From Bombardia bombarda (taxonomy: Eukaryota; Ascomycota; Sordariomycetes; Sordariales; Lasiosphaeriaceae): DNA of 64,000 bases. Numbering within the stretch: position 1 is the stretch's first letter; each line of letters starts with the position of its first letter. The DNA lies in the NCBI GenBank assembly GCA_030512295.1, contig JAULSR010000002.1:1984001-2048000 (forward strand), read 5' to 3'. The position numbers and the translations under genes were made by a program. The notes below the pieces were generated by a model that made no database searches, had not been told where the DNA came from, and worked only from the letters and a program-made list of their open reading frames with translations. Below are positions 43,395 through 53,954 of the stretch, in pieces.

Positions 43395-44112
43395 CTTGAG
43401 CGTGACAAACGCGGTAAAGAGGGAAAGGGGGAATGGATGTCGATAGCAATAAATCTTGGTCGCCGACGTCGTCAATACGGACAATTGGGCCTATTAAGTA
43501 GCCTCAAGGGCAAGGTCTTTACTCTCAACTAAGACACCCCTTAAACTCATACAACCTTGCCTCCGTCCAAGGCATACTGTTTACTTTGCTAACTACGCAG
43601 CAGTAATGATTCTTTTGCCGGCCGCTGCGGCACCGACATGACTTGATCTTCGACTCGATCCAACTTCGCATAATGCTAGTTTTAAGTTATCCGATGCGGC
43701 ACCGACCCTGGGGTTGTGTCGGGCGCTTCGGATCATGCATACTGGCCTCGGATGCCGAGAGCGGGTAATGCTGACTACGCATGCAGATCATGTTAACCAG
43801 TGGTCTTATTGTTGACCTGAATTGGACCTCGGTATAGAAACTGTCTGGACTTACCAAAGACACAGTCACAATTCTATTACTTACTGTTTTGCTATTGCTT
43901 GAAATAGACTCATACTGTCTGAATGCCTTGGGAAACCCTTTTCTTGGACCTAGCTCAATTTCGAGAAGACTTCTCATCCACACAGGTTGAAACGTGTAAG
44001 TGATTCCCCATCCATGTTCAAGCATGGACTTTAGAGATGGAATTGACACAAGTGAACGAAAATCGTCAGTATAGAATAGGCTATTTCACCTTGTAATCAC
44101 GAATATCCCGAA
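43395..44112. promoter_or_regulatory. Bidirectional promoter of CAD-like and lactonase genes
   Basis: A 718-bp divergent region with a duplicated 12-nt motif (listed separately) and further CGG/CCG triplets near 43616-43733. Probably the site of co-regulation of the two genes. Confidence 0.45.
43626..43706. promoter_or_regulatory. Duplicated 12-nt motif TGCGGCACCGAC
   Basis: Exact copies at 43626-43637 and 43695-43706, 69 nt apart in direct orientation. The motif contains CGG and ACCG half-site-like triplets, as bound by Zn2Cys6 regulators. I noticed no other exact copy in the window, but an exhaustive search was not possible by eye. A role as operator of the cluster regulator is inference. 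Confidence 0.4.
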
Positions 44113-45523
44113 ATGGGCTCTAAGCAGCTCTCTCCGATCCGGCGACTTTTGTCATATCTCGCCTTATCGTCTCAAGTAATCAGCCCAGCCCTCTCGCTCC
44201 GGGTTTCAGTCGAAGTCGACGTGCAAATTCCCCTCCTTGCATCCAAAGGAAACGACGAGCAAGCCCCACTCAAGCATCAACATGAGCTGGCAAGATCCTG
44301 TCCATCAGGTCACAATTTCCCGCATGTCGTTTGCATCCACCAGTATGGCTCTCTCATCCATGGCGACTTCGAGCGCGAGGTTCGCAACGTGCTAGCCGAC
44401 ATGGACACGTACCCGTCTACCAACGCCCCAGGCGAGTCAACATTTGGCCACACCTCTGACGCTGACTTTCTCGTCTGGGAGAGTGCTGCTGGGGCCGATA
44501 TCCTTGGACTAAACCCCTCAGTCGAGTTCATGTTCGAGGTGGCAGAAAGGTCGCACGAGGCGCCCATCTACTCGCCGTCCACCAACGAGCTGTATTTCTC
44601 GCGCCTACAAAGGGGCTTCCTTCCACAGCTCGTTGTAGATCTTAATCAGGATCCGCCAACATTGTCGGAACGGCTCGCGAACCCGCCCATCTATGCCGCG
44701 TCTGGCGCGCGCTTCCATGAGGGGTTGATATATTTCTGCACGCTTGGCGGTAATTCGTCACTGAACGGGCACAGCTTTCGCCCGGGTATTTATACGCTTG
44801 ATCCGACAACAGGCGAGAGTAAGACGGTACTGAACAACTACTACGGGTGGTACTTCAACGGCGTCGACGACTTCGACATTGACGACGAAGGACAGATCTG
44901 GTTTACCGATAACAGTAAGCCGAGCTTCCTACCTCCTCTTGAGCTTTTCTAGCTGGCGCCATGTACTAACACAAACAGACTACGCCCGCCCCGTCCACGT
45001 AAACACCCACGCCCCCAAGTTCGGCACCGGCACCTACCGCTTCAACCTAACCTCCGGTCTCGCCTCCCTCGTCGAGGATTCTCTCATCGAGCCCAACGGG
45101 GTCGCCTTCTCGCCCGACAAGAAGACGCTCTACCTGACCGACACGGGCGCCGGCTCCTCCGTCGTCGACCCTCACGTGTACCCCGCCCCACCCATCCACG
45201 TCAACTCGACTGGTCCGCGCACCATATACGCCTACGACATGGTGCCGTCGCGCAAGACACTGCTGAACAAGCGGCCCATCTACCGCGCGCTCGACTACGC
45301 GCCGGACGGGATCAAGGTCTCGAGGGAGGGATATCTGGTTACGGCGACAGGACATGGGATTGATGTGTTGACGGCTGAGGGGGAGCCGTTGGTTAGGGTG
45401 CAGACTAATTTCACGGTTATTAATATCGCGTGGGCGGGAAAGGAAGGGGAGGAGTTGTGGGCGGTGGGGGTTGGTGGAGTGGCGAGGGTTAGATGGGGGT
45501 TGAGGGGGCCAGTTGAGGAGTGA
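44113..45523 (+). CDS. SMP-30/gluconolactonase-type lactonase
   Basis: Exons 44113-44914 and 44979-45523 (GTAAGC donor, AACAG acceptor, phase 1) give 448 residues. After a hydrophobic, signal-like N-terminus (RRLLSYLALSSQVISPALSL) comes a six-bladed propeller of the SMP-30 family: FMFEVAERSHEAPIYSPSTN, NELYFSRLQ, GVDDFDIDDEGQIWFTDNY, LIEPNGVAFSPDKKTLYLTD and DGIKVSREGYLVTATGHGID. The Glu, Asn and Asp positions that bind the divalent metal in this family appear present (EAP, GVDDF/TDNY, NGVAFSPD). Such enzymes open or close lactone rings; two lactonases are reported in sporothriolide biosynthesis. In this cluster it probably acts on a gamma-lactone of the hydroxylated alkyl-itaconate. The N-terminus suggests entry into the secretory pathway. 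Confidence 0.92.
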
Positions 45524-46706
45524 GATAAGTGTGGGATGGGTGGGTGATAGTAGGTTCTGTGTTGATGTGTTCTTTGAAGTGACTTGGTGTCCTGGGGTAC
45601 TGATGTTGGTAGGTACCTTTTAGGCATCGTGTTGTTGGGCTACTGTTTACTGCCAGAAAATTGAAGAGGGTTGGGGAGGGATCAAATTTGCTGCCTGGTG
45701 GATAGATAGTACGGAGTATTCTTTAAAGGATTGTTGGTGTGACTGTCAACGTTGCTTCGAGAACAAGGGACATAAAATGTGCGATGATGTGAAAATACCC
45801 CTGACCCCTATCCTCACTTTAGGTGTGTCCTAACACATGTATTTGTTTGCATGAGACAACATATCTTATTAACAACCCTGTAGCTCTACGGAACTAGAAA
45901 AGAGGTATCTAACTACCTAACTTCCTAACTGCTGGGTACCTATTTGTATCAGTAAGTCTAATGTAAGACATGCTATACGGGGCAGTGTGCTCCACACCCA
46001 TTCCCAGGGACTTGGTTGCTGGGGTGCTAAGACACCACGCGGCAGACAGCCGCGTATCCTACGGAAGTCTATGCAAGGAAACTATAAAGAATTCATCTAG
46101 CATCGAGAATATGGAATATTGATTATCAATTGTATGACTGATAATAAGGATGATTTTATTATAGAGACATGGCCAAACTGGTAGGTATTAAACCTCTTAT
46201 TGGACACGGCGTTCGGCAAGCGAGGGCCGAATGTAGATGCATATTGAACCAGCTTGACCAGTCGGGATTTAGTGTCATGGGTCATGAACGCGTCTCCCCA
46301 ATTCGGCGCCCGGGGTACGACGGGACCTCAAACGTTGGCCCCTTTTCGGAAATATGTTTTCAGGTGGCTACTACCGGCCGAGAGCACTGCCCCTTAATCC
46401 CATGGCCTCCGAAACGGCAAACGCTTCGGCGCCGTTCACGCATGGCATCATGTACGCATCTCGGTAGCTACGATTGGCTCTTCTTTTACAATCTACAGCA
46501 ACTGATTCATGACGAAGATGGCGATCGAAAAAGATATATCTCGACGAGTAGTTGTAGGTTGAAGGGACTTGGCTTGTTGTTGTGAGCAGACTTTTGTCTA
46601 TAAACACTCAGAACATAACATTACATTTGACTTCACGTTGTCCACTCCAACACGATTCTGTTCACTTTTGTTCACTTTTGTTCAACCGTAAAGACCGTTG
46701 CCCAAC
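45524..46706. other. Intergenic region, upstream of the dioxygenase gene
   Basis: 3' end of the lactonase gene and promoter of the dioxygenase gene. CGG-rich boxes lie near 46308-46320 (TTCGGCGCCCGG), 46374 (CCGGCCGAG) and 46427 (TTCGGCGCCG). A 138-codon frame at 46169-46585 has no conserved features and is not called. Confidence 0.4.
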
Positions 46707-48115
46707 ATGTGTCCATCTTCCAAGACGGTAGTGCCCATGAAGCTGTCGGGTGCTCTTGACGGAGTCGAGACAGTTGAGATCACTCCCGACCTCGGCACAG
46801 AGTTTCCCTCCTTGGACCTTGCGGAGGTGCTGAGACGCCCCAATTCCGACGAGCTGATCCGCGATCTGGCCATCACCAGTGAGTCACCAACCCCAAACCA
46901 GCACCCGCTCTACATACAAAACCCAGTTCTAAAATGTTTTGCCAGTCTGCCGTCGCGGGGTCGTCGCCTTCCGCGCCCAAAACAACCTCACCAACGAGCT
47001 GCAAAAGGAGCTCCTGCAGCGCCTGGGCGTGCTGTCAGGCAAGCCGGCAGGCCACGGCCTGTCCAAGCACCCGATGCACATTATCCGCAAGGACGACCCT
47101 GAGATCTTCCTGCTCGACGCCGCCGTCCAGCGGGCCACGCACGAGGGCAACTTTGGCAAGAAGCGCCAAAAGGGCCTGCGCGAGTGGCACACGGATGGCT
47201 CCTACGAGGTCTGCCCGCCCGACTTCACCTCGCTGCGCATGACTGAGGTGCCCGCCACTGGGGGTGACACCCTCTTTGCCTCGGGCTACGAGCTCTACGA
47301 CCGCCTGTCGGAGCCCTACCAGCGCTTCTTTGAGTCGCTCAATGCTGTGCATTACGTGCCGCCGCTCGAGAAGGCCGCCAACACCATGCCGGATGTGTAT
47401 AGGGGCCCGCGCGGATGCCCCGAGAATGTGCACATGGACTTTAAGCAGACTCATGCAAGTATTTCAGTTACTTATCATCAACTCTACCTTGGCTATGTGG
47501 ACGCTCACTAACCCAAACCCCCAATCCAGCCCGTGGTCCGCACCCACCCCGTCACCGGCTGGAAGTCGCTGTTCGCCGGCGGCTTGCACACCAGAGCCAT
47601 CGAGGGTGTCACCGAGAATGAGGGCCAAGAGATCATCGACAAGATCTCCCGCCTCATTGTCGACAACCACGATCTGCAAGCCCGCGTTCGATGGATCAAC
47701 CCCAACGACTTTGGTGAGTGACCTCCTCTCTACTTACCGATTCTTGGTTCTAGAATAAGAACTGCTGACACATTGCCTCCCTATGTACTCAGTCATCTGG
47801 GACAACCGCTGCGTCTTCCACTGCCCCACGCAGGACCTCGACCGCCAGGGCCGTCGGCTCGGCTACCGCTGCATCAGCGTCGCCGAGAAGCCCTTCCTCG
47901 ACCCCAACAGCAAGTCCCGCTGGCAGGCGATGGAGGAGGAGGAGGCTGAGGAGGCTGCTAGACAGAAGGCTGCTGCTGCTGCCTCTGCTGCCTCTGCTGC
48001 CTCTGCTGCCTCTGCTGCCTCTGCTGCCTCTGCTGCCTCTGCTGCCTCTGCTGCTGTTTCACCTCCTGCGGGTCCAGCTATGGAGGCTGCGCCGATGGTT
48101 TCTGCGCAGGCTTGA
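46707..48115 (+). CDS. TauD/TfdA-type Fe(II)/2-oxoglutarate dioxygenase
   Basis: Exons 46707-46878, 46946-47454, 47530-47713 and 47793-48115 give 395 residues. The second intron uses a GC donor (GCAAGT), which restores KQTH-PVVRTHPVTGWKSLF; the others are GT-AG. Iron ligands are His139 and Asp141 in REWHTDGSYE and His298 in CVFHCPTQD, with Arg314 (LGYR) for 2-oxoglutarate. The fold and HTRAIEG motif match TauD-like oxygenases. It would hydroxylate or desaturate the alkyl-itaconate; sporothriolide-type clusters also use a dioxygenase here. The C-terminus is unusual: after SRWQAMEEEEAEEAARQK, eight copies of a 9-nt repeat encode a (Ser-Ala-Ala)n tail. Confidence 0.93.
47981..48052. repeat. In-frame 9-nt repeat encoding a Ser-Ala-Ala tract
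   Basis: Eight exact tandem copies of GCCTCTGCT within the last exon of the dioxygenase gene. The 9-nt unit preserves frame, so copy-number change alters only the tail length. Confidence 0.95.
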
Positions 48116-49016
48116 GTTGAGGAAATGTTGAGACAGTGTGGAGTATGTAGGTACCCAAGTAAGTAGGCAGGTGGGCAAAGACTGGATCGACAGGTGCTGC
48201 CTACTGACCTGGTTTGGTGGATGAGGACAGGACAGATTGACCATGAATGAAACCGAACGAGTTGGATTGGCGGATATATGTACTGAAAAAGCCACTCAAC
48301 ACTTTGGATTGGATAAGTAGGTATTTACACTTTCATTTGGATGACGAACATCGATCAGAGTAGCCGAGTGACGACATTGGTCTCCACCAATATCTCCCAC
48401 GGAAAAATCACATTGTTGCACATTCACTCTCTTTACGTACCTAGATAGACAATAACAATACTAAGATGATACCTGATCGAGTATAGTAGTACGCCTTTGT
48501 CAAGTAAGATGCAGATGGAGAGCTCCAAGGTTCAACACGTCAGACATTTTTCAACTACGCACATGTGTTGCGTAATATTTTGAAAAATGCGCGGCTTTAG
48601 GGGGCTTGAACTGCATACAGTAATCCTAGCAGTGTGCTAAGAATATCAACCCTATTGTTGTATTAATGACATATAAAGTCTACATAATTTAAAGGAAAGT
48701 AATATCTGATGGTCAAACAGCATGTAGACCTTCCTACTGAGTACGACCTAGTTACCACTGAACGGAAATGAGCCAACCTGCTATTCTAATTAGTAGTAAG
48801 GAGACACTGAATTGTTCTGGTTCCTTTATTGCCCCTCATCCAACATGCAACCCTGAAATGCTAATGTTGCAACACCAAACTTTCGCCTTCCTATGCATTC
48901 GTTTTTTTGTTTTCCTTTTCTTAGTACCTCCTTGAAAGGTTCCTCTTTAGACTATATAAAGCCTGCCCACAAAAGCAACTAGGTAGGCACTCTTACCCCC
49001 CGATACCCTACTACTT
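48116..49016. other. Convergent intergenic region
   Basis: 3' regions of the dioxygenase and first MFS transporter of the cluster. AT-rich; no gene seen. Confidence 0.4.
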
Positions 49017-50680
49017 CTAGGCACTGACACTATTCTTCGACCACGCCCGAATCTTGTGCCCAAACTTGAAAAACAGAATCGGAATCGGGATCATAGCAAT
49101 GCTGATAAACCCCAACGTGCTCGTCGCCCAGTCCACCCCCAGGTTATGATACATGTACGGCGCAAACAGCGGGAACCCGGCCCCAAAGAAGCTCCTTATG
49201 AACGTATTGCCCCCAATCGCGCTATTGGCAATAGGCGCGTAGACATCAATGAGATAGTTGAAGCACTGCACAAACACCATGTACATGCCCATCCCCGTAG
49301 GAATACTCCCGACCACCATGCCCGCCCAGTGCGTCTGCGGATGTGACGTCCACGCAAAGATGAACAGCCCGATGGGCAGCAGGCAGCCGCCGACGATCAT
49401 GAGCGGCAGGCGCTGCTCGGGGATGGCTCTGCCGCCGTTGGCGCGCAGCGAGGCGGCAAAGCGCGTGGTGGTGTGCCAGATGACGGCGGCGGCGCCCAGC
49501 AGCACGCCGACGAGCAGACCCAAGAAGGGCAGCGAGGAGACGCCCAGGGCCCAGTGGCGGATCTCGCGGAAGGCGATGGGGTAGCTGACGAAGATGAGGT
49601 AGAGAATCCCGTAGATGAAGGACTGGTAGATGGTGATGAGCAGCAGGATCGGCTCGGTGCCCAGCAGGATGAAGGGCTTCATGAGGTAGATGCGGGCAAC
49701 GTCCTTGACGCCCGTGGGTCTCGCGGCGTCGAACTGCGTGTGCGCGTTGGGGTTCGCGCCTGACTTGCGCAGGGCGGCTGCGCGGGCCTGGAGGATCTTG
49801 GGCGTGAGGGTCTCGGGGAGGCCGACAACGACGAGCAGGAAGCAGGTGCCGCCCATGATGCAGCTCAGCCACTGGGTCCAGCGCCAGCCGAGGTAGGAGG
49901 CGGCGATGAAGTTGCCCATGATGGGGGCCAGGATGGGCGAGCCGAAGATGGTGCCGATGGTGGCGGCGATGGCGACGCCCCTGACGGCGGGAGACCAGAC
50001 GTCGACGATGCCGCCCCCGGCGAGGGAGAGCGGGGCGGAGCCGAAGGCGCCCTGGAAGAAGCGCGCGATGAGTAGGGTGGCCATGTTCTTGCCGACGGCG
50101 GCGGGGACGCAGAAGACGGTGAATAGGAGCAGGCCGAGCGCCATGGGCCGCTTGCGCCCAAGGCGCTCTGAGACGGGTCCCCAGATGGGAGGGCCGACGG
50201 CGTATCCCTGTTGCAGATGGTGTTATTAGCCGTTTTGACCGCGGAGAGAGAGAGAGACAGAATAGAATCTGGGCAGATACGTACCAGCAAGAATAAGCTG
50301 ACACCCAGTGTCACGACAATTTGGCTCTTTTGGAACTCGGCGGCGATAGCGGAAGCGCCACTGCTCCATATGCTGCTCGCGATGGTTGTGGTGAGGTTGC
50401 CATAGATCCAGATCCAGGTGATAAAGGCCTTGCGCCAGACAGGAAAGTTCTGAGGGTTGCCTGGATCATCGGGCCCGTCCCACGTCACCAAGTCCTTGTC
50501 TTTTTCGACTGGCTTTTCCCTTTCGGCATCTGCTGGTCCATCTGCTGGTCCATCTGCTGGTCCATCTGCTGCTGCTGCTGGCGGGTTCGATGGTGGCGTT
50601 TCTTGCTTTTGGGCTTCTACATCCACATCTGTGCTGGATGCCGGCTCGCGTGAGTCGCTGGATTGTCGTCTCTCCGACAT
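49017..50680 (-). CDS. MFS transporter (DHA1-type), cluster exporter candidate 1
   Basis: Exons on the minus strand are 50680-50285 and 50207-49017 (GTACGT donor, AACAG acceptor, phase 0), giving 528 residues. The N-terminal ~75 residues are acidic and disordered with a DGPA repeat encoded by a 12-nt tandem unit. Then come LVTWDGPDDPGNPQNFPVWRK, typical of fungal polyamine/multidrug DHA1 carriers, GPPIWGPVSERLGRKRPMAL (loop 2-3 motif) and RFFQGAFGSAPLSLAGG. About twelve membrane helices can be drawn. It probably sits in the plasma membrane and may export the cluster product. It is divergently transcribed from a second MFS gene. Confidence 0.93.
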
Positions 50681-51618
50681 GATGACGGCTGCTCCCTAGC
50701 GGGTCGATGTCTGCTGCGGTGTCTGTTGTGGTGTTCTTCTTGTTGTTGCCAAGACTACAAAAAATGCAAGACGCCCGATTTGGTTGGTGATGGTTCGTTT
50801 CTGCTGCTGCTTCTCCCTCGCAGCCGTGGTTTTATTGCACCTCACCTCAACCTACGTCACAGAGGGAAAAGAAAGAAATTGGAATAAAAAATAGAATTAG
50901 GCCGATCGCATTGAGCAGGCATGGGGTGCACGCCCAGCCAAACATAGTTGCGCGGTTCAACCCAGAGGCCGTCTGTTTGCTTGAGGTGGCAGCAAATCAG
51001 TCCGCTTGGGAGAAGGCCCAGGGGCAGAAAGAGCAGAAAGTGTGCATCTGGTCGCAGCTCGGCACCCGAGACTATTTCTTCTCAGTGAAAAGTTGTGCCC
51101 AATGACCCTCAAACGCACCCGGACGTCGGCGCCCGAGGAGCGAAGAGACGTTATTACCCCTAACATGCGCTACTCCGTCTTGAGACTAGCGTAGCAGAGC
51201 AGGCTAGTAGCCCCCGGCAGTCGCCTGCCGAGCGACGTTTCGGGCGGACGTGCCGATTGATGGGCTCGCTCGTTTGGCCCTAACCCTGTAAATCAAAACT
51301 GCGGGATGAAATTACAGCCACGTTACGCTGAATTTCATCAAGGTTCAAACCGGAAACTGACAAGTGGTAGTTAGCGCAACTGTCGCGGGATTAGCAACAC
51401 AGTTATTTCTGTCTTTGCAGATATGCGTGCCTTTTATGCACAAAACAGTGATGATGCCTGTCATACTTGATTACAGTGCCCATAAAGCTGGCTGGGTGCA
51501 ATGGATCGTAACAAAGTCGGCAATCACAATACCAAGGTACCACCAATAACAAGTTCGAGATCAAGCACCACCAACTCTGATCCAACGTGTTGGTGGCACA
51601 AAATTGCTATCCATCATC
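50681..51618. promoter_or_regulatory. Bidirectional promoter of the two MFS genes
   Basis: A 938-bp divergent region. CGG-containing boxes occur near 51125-51140 (GTCGGCGCCCGAGG) and 51227-51263. No specific operator is assigned. Confidence 0.4.
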
Positions 51619-53304
51619 ATGTCAACAACAAATCATGAGCGCACTCCGCTTCTGCCCGCCACAGTAAGTCGTCTTCATCTCACATGACATCCTCGCCACT
51701 AATGTAAAAACAGACAATCAGCAACTCACCATCATCATTCATCCTGCCCGAGAATGAGAAACCCAGGAGCTGGAGCAGAGGCTATCGCCAGTTGTGTGTT
51801 GCCATCATCTCCCTATACGGGCTCATGAGTCCCGTCATGGCATCTGCCATTGTGCCCGCTCTGCCTGCCATGTCAAAAGACCTTGGGATTGCGGATGAGG
51901 CCATGCTCGGGGCCCTCGTCTCAGTCTACGTTATGAGCTGGAACGTCATGCCGGTGGTCTTGGGCCCTTTGTCGGAGATATACGGCCGCATCAACGTGCT
52001 GCACACTGGCCATGCCCTGTTTCTGACGCTCAACCTTCTATCGGCCTTTGCACGAACAGGGCCACAACTACTTGTGCTTCGTCTGCTTGCTGGCGGGGTG
52101 GGCAGCGGGCCACTATCGGTATGTTCTTCTTTCTTTCCTGAGAATTCGTTGCTCATGAGTGCATAAGGAGCTAACTGGACCTGTCGGCAGATTGGCGCTG
52201 GCATCATCGGCGACCTCTGGGCACCCGAAGAGCGCGGTGTATCCATCGCACTGTACACATTGGGACCCCTCCTCGGTCCCGCAGTAGGCCCTATCGCCGC
52301 GGCCTACATCTCTCAGTACTACTCATGGCGCTGGATCTTTGGATGCTCAGCCATTTATCTTGCTGCCACACTCGTCCTGGCCCTATCTGTAGTTCGAGAA
52401 ACATATCTCCCCGTCATCACACAGCGCAGTCGCGCAGCTGCCATGCTCGCCAACCCTGCTCAGCACGGCAGCCGGTGTATCTCAGCCTTCCCTCCCGCTG
52501 AGCTGGAAAACAAACGAGACTTCAAAACAGTCCGGCAAAGCCTAATGAGGCCCTTCGTTCTGCTATGGACGGAACCCATCATCCAGGTCTCGTCGCTCTT
52601 CATCGCCTATCTGTACGGGCTCAACCACCTGACTCTCACAACTTTCCAATCCCTCTGGAGAGACGTCTACGGACAGAGCATGATGCGCGCGTCACAGAAC
52701 TACTTTTTCATCGCAGCGGGATTTATCCTAGGCAGCCAGGCCACGGGCTGGATAGGCGACAAGGTATTCCCCCCACCTATATCCCCTTGCACCCCTTCCC
52801 TCCCCCTCAACACACAACTGACAGCAACACCACCCCACAACCCAGATCTACAGACACGTTGGCAACAAAAAGCCCAACGCCCCCAGCTCCCCCGAGATCC
52901 GCACCTACATGATGCTCCCCGCCTCCCTCCTCGTGCCCTCGGGCCTGCTCCTCTACGGCTGGGCCGCCGAGCGCCGCCTGCACTGGCTCGTCCCCGACCT
53001 CGGCATCATGGTCTTTTCGTCCGGCATCGTCATGAGCTACCAGTGCCTGCAGGCCTACATCATCGACTGCTACACCCTGCACGCCGCCTCCACCATGAGC
53101 GCCCTCATCCTCCTGCGCTCCCTCACCGGTTTTGCCTTTCCCCTGTTTGCGCATGCCCTCTTCGAGACCTGGGGCTACGGCTGGGGTAGTGCCTGGCTCG
53201 CTGGGTTTGCTGGAATCATGGGGCTGGCGATCCCGGTGTTGCTGAATTTGCGCGGGCCGGCTATGAGGGCCAGGAGTGCGTATGCGGATACTGTTGGAAT
53301 GTAG
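51619..53304 (+). CDS. MFS transporter (DHA1-type), cluster exporter candidate 2
   Basis: Exons 51619-51663, 51714-52118, 52191-52763 and 52846-53304, all GT-AG and phase 0, give 493 residues. The first exon is only 15 codons (MSTTNHERTPLLPAT) and follows a common pattern for fungal MFS genes. The core has about twelve helices, with MSPVMASAIVPALPAMSKDL, GPLSEIYGRINVLHTGHALF, LAGGVGSGPLSIGAGIIGDL and AYISQYYSWRWIFGCSAIYL. It resembles the polyamine/drug antiporter group and is clearly different in sequence from its divergent neighbour. Substrate unknown; export of, or self-protection from, the cluster product is likely. Confidence 0.92.
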
Positions 53305-53954
53305 GGTATGTGTTGGTAGCTGTAGTAATTTTAGGGGTATCTTCTGAGGGTATCCAGGTGGGCAGGTAAGGTAGGCAGATATGATGTTGCAGTGCAGTGT
53401 AGTAAGATGGAAAGGGGAGAAGGATAAGGGTTATGATGAAGGATAGGTTCTAAAATAGAATGTAGACTCGATGAGAAAGCCAGTATCAACATGCAGGTCT
53501 TTCAACTCAGGAGCCACATACCCCACCGCACGCTTCAATATTACATACTATCATGGTCTAAGGCTGACATCTATTTTCTGCTATGAAACATCATCGAGAA
53601 CTTGTTATTATTGAATGAATAAAATTTCACAAGTCTTTTTTGGCACAACAAATACACATTCTTTTCAATCAGCAATAAGGAATTCTGCACATGACCCTAG
53701 GTTTCCTCTCAAACAGGTTTGAATCCTTGCACATCCAAAATTGACTGGCATTTTGTCTTTGATATGTAAAAATCTATTGTAGATGATTTATTCTGTGACT
53801 ACATAGCTGCCTAAATACATCGAGTATCGTGGACTAATATTCTGAAGATCACCCCACATAGTAAAAGTGATAAAAGATACACAAAGTCCAAAAAACTTTC
53901 AGCCCTGATTCTCACCCCTTTATCTTACCCCCCTTTTAGCCCAACTCCCCAACC
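53305..53954. other. Convergent intergenic region
   Basis: 3' regions of the second MFS gene and the regulator gene. AT-rich; nothing coding. Confidence 0.4.

Noticed and set aside
46169..46585. 138-codon plus-strand frame in the promoter of the dioxygenase gene
   Set aside because: No conserved features, irregular composition, and it sits in CGG-rich promoter sequence.
46308..51140. TCGGCGCC as a shared cluster operator
   Set aside because: It occurs in the dioxygenase and MFS promoters, but the same or reverse string also appears in unrelated GC-rich coding sequence (for example near 2190), so it is not specific.
39739..53304. Simple itaconic acid cluster
   Set aside because: A plain itaconate cluster needs CAD and transporters only; the dedicated FAS pair, PrpD, lactonase and dioxygenase argue for an alkylated product.
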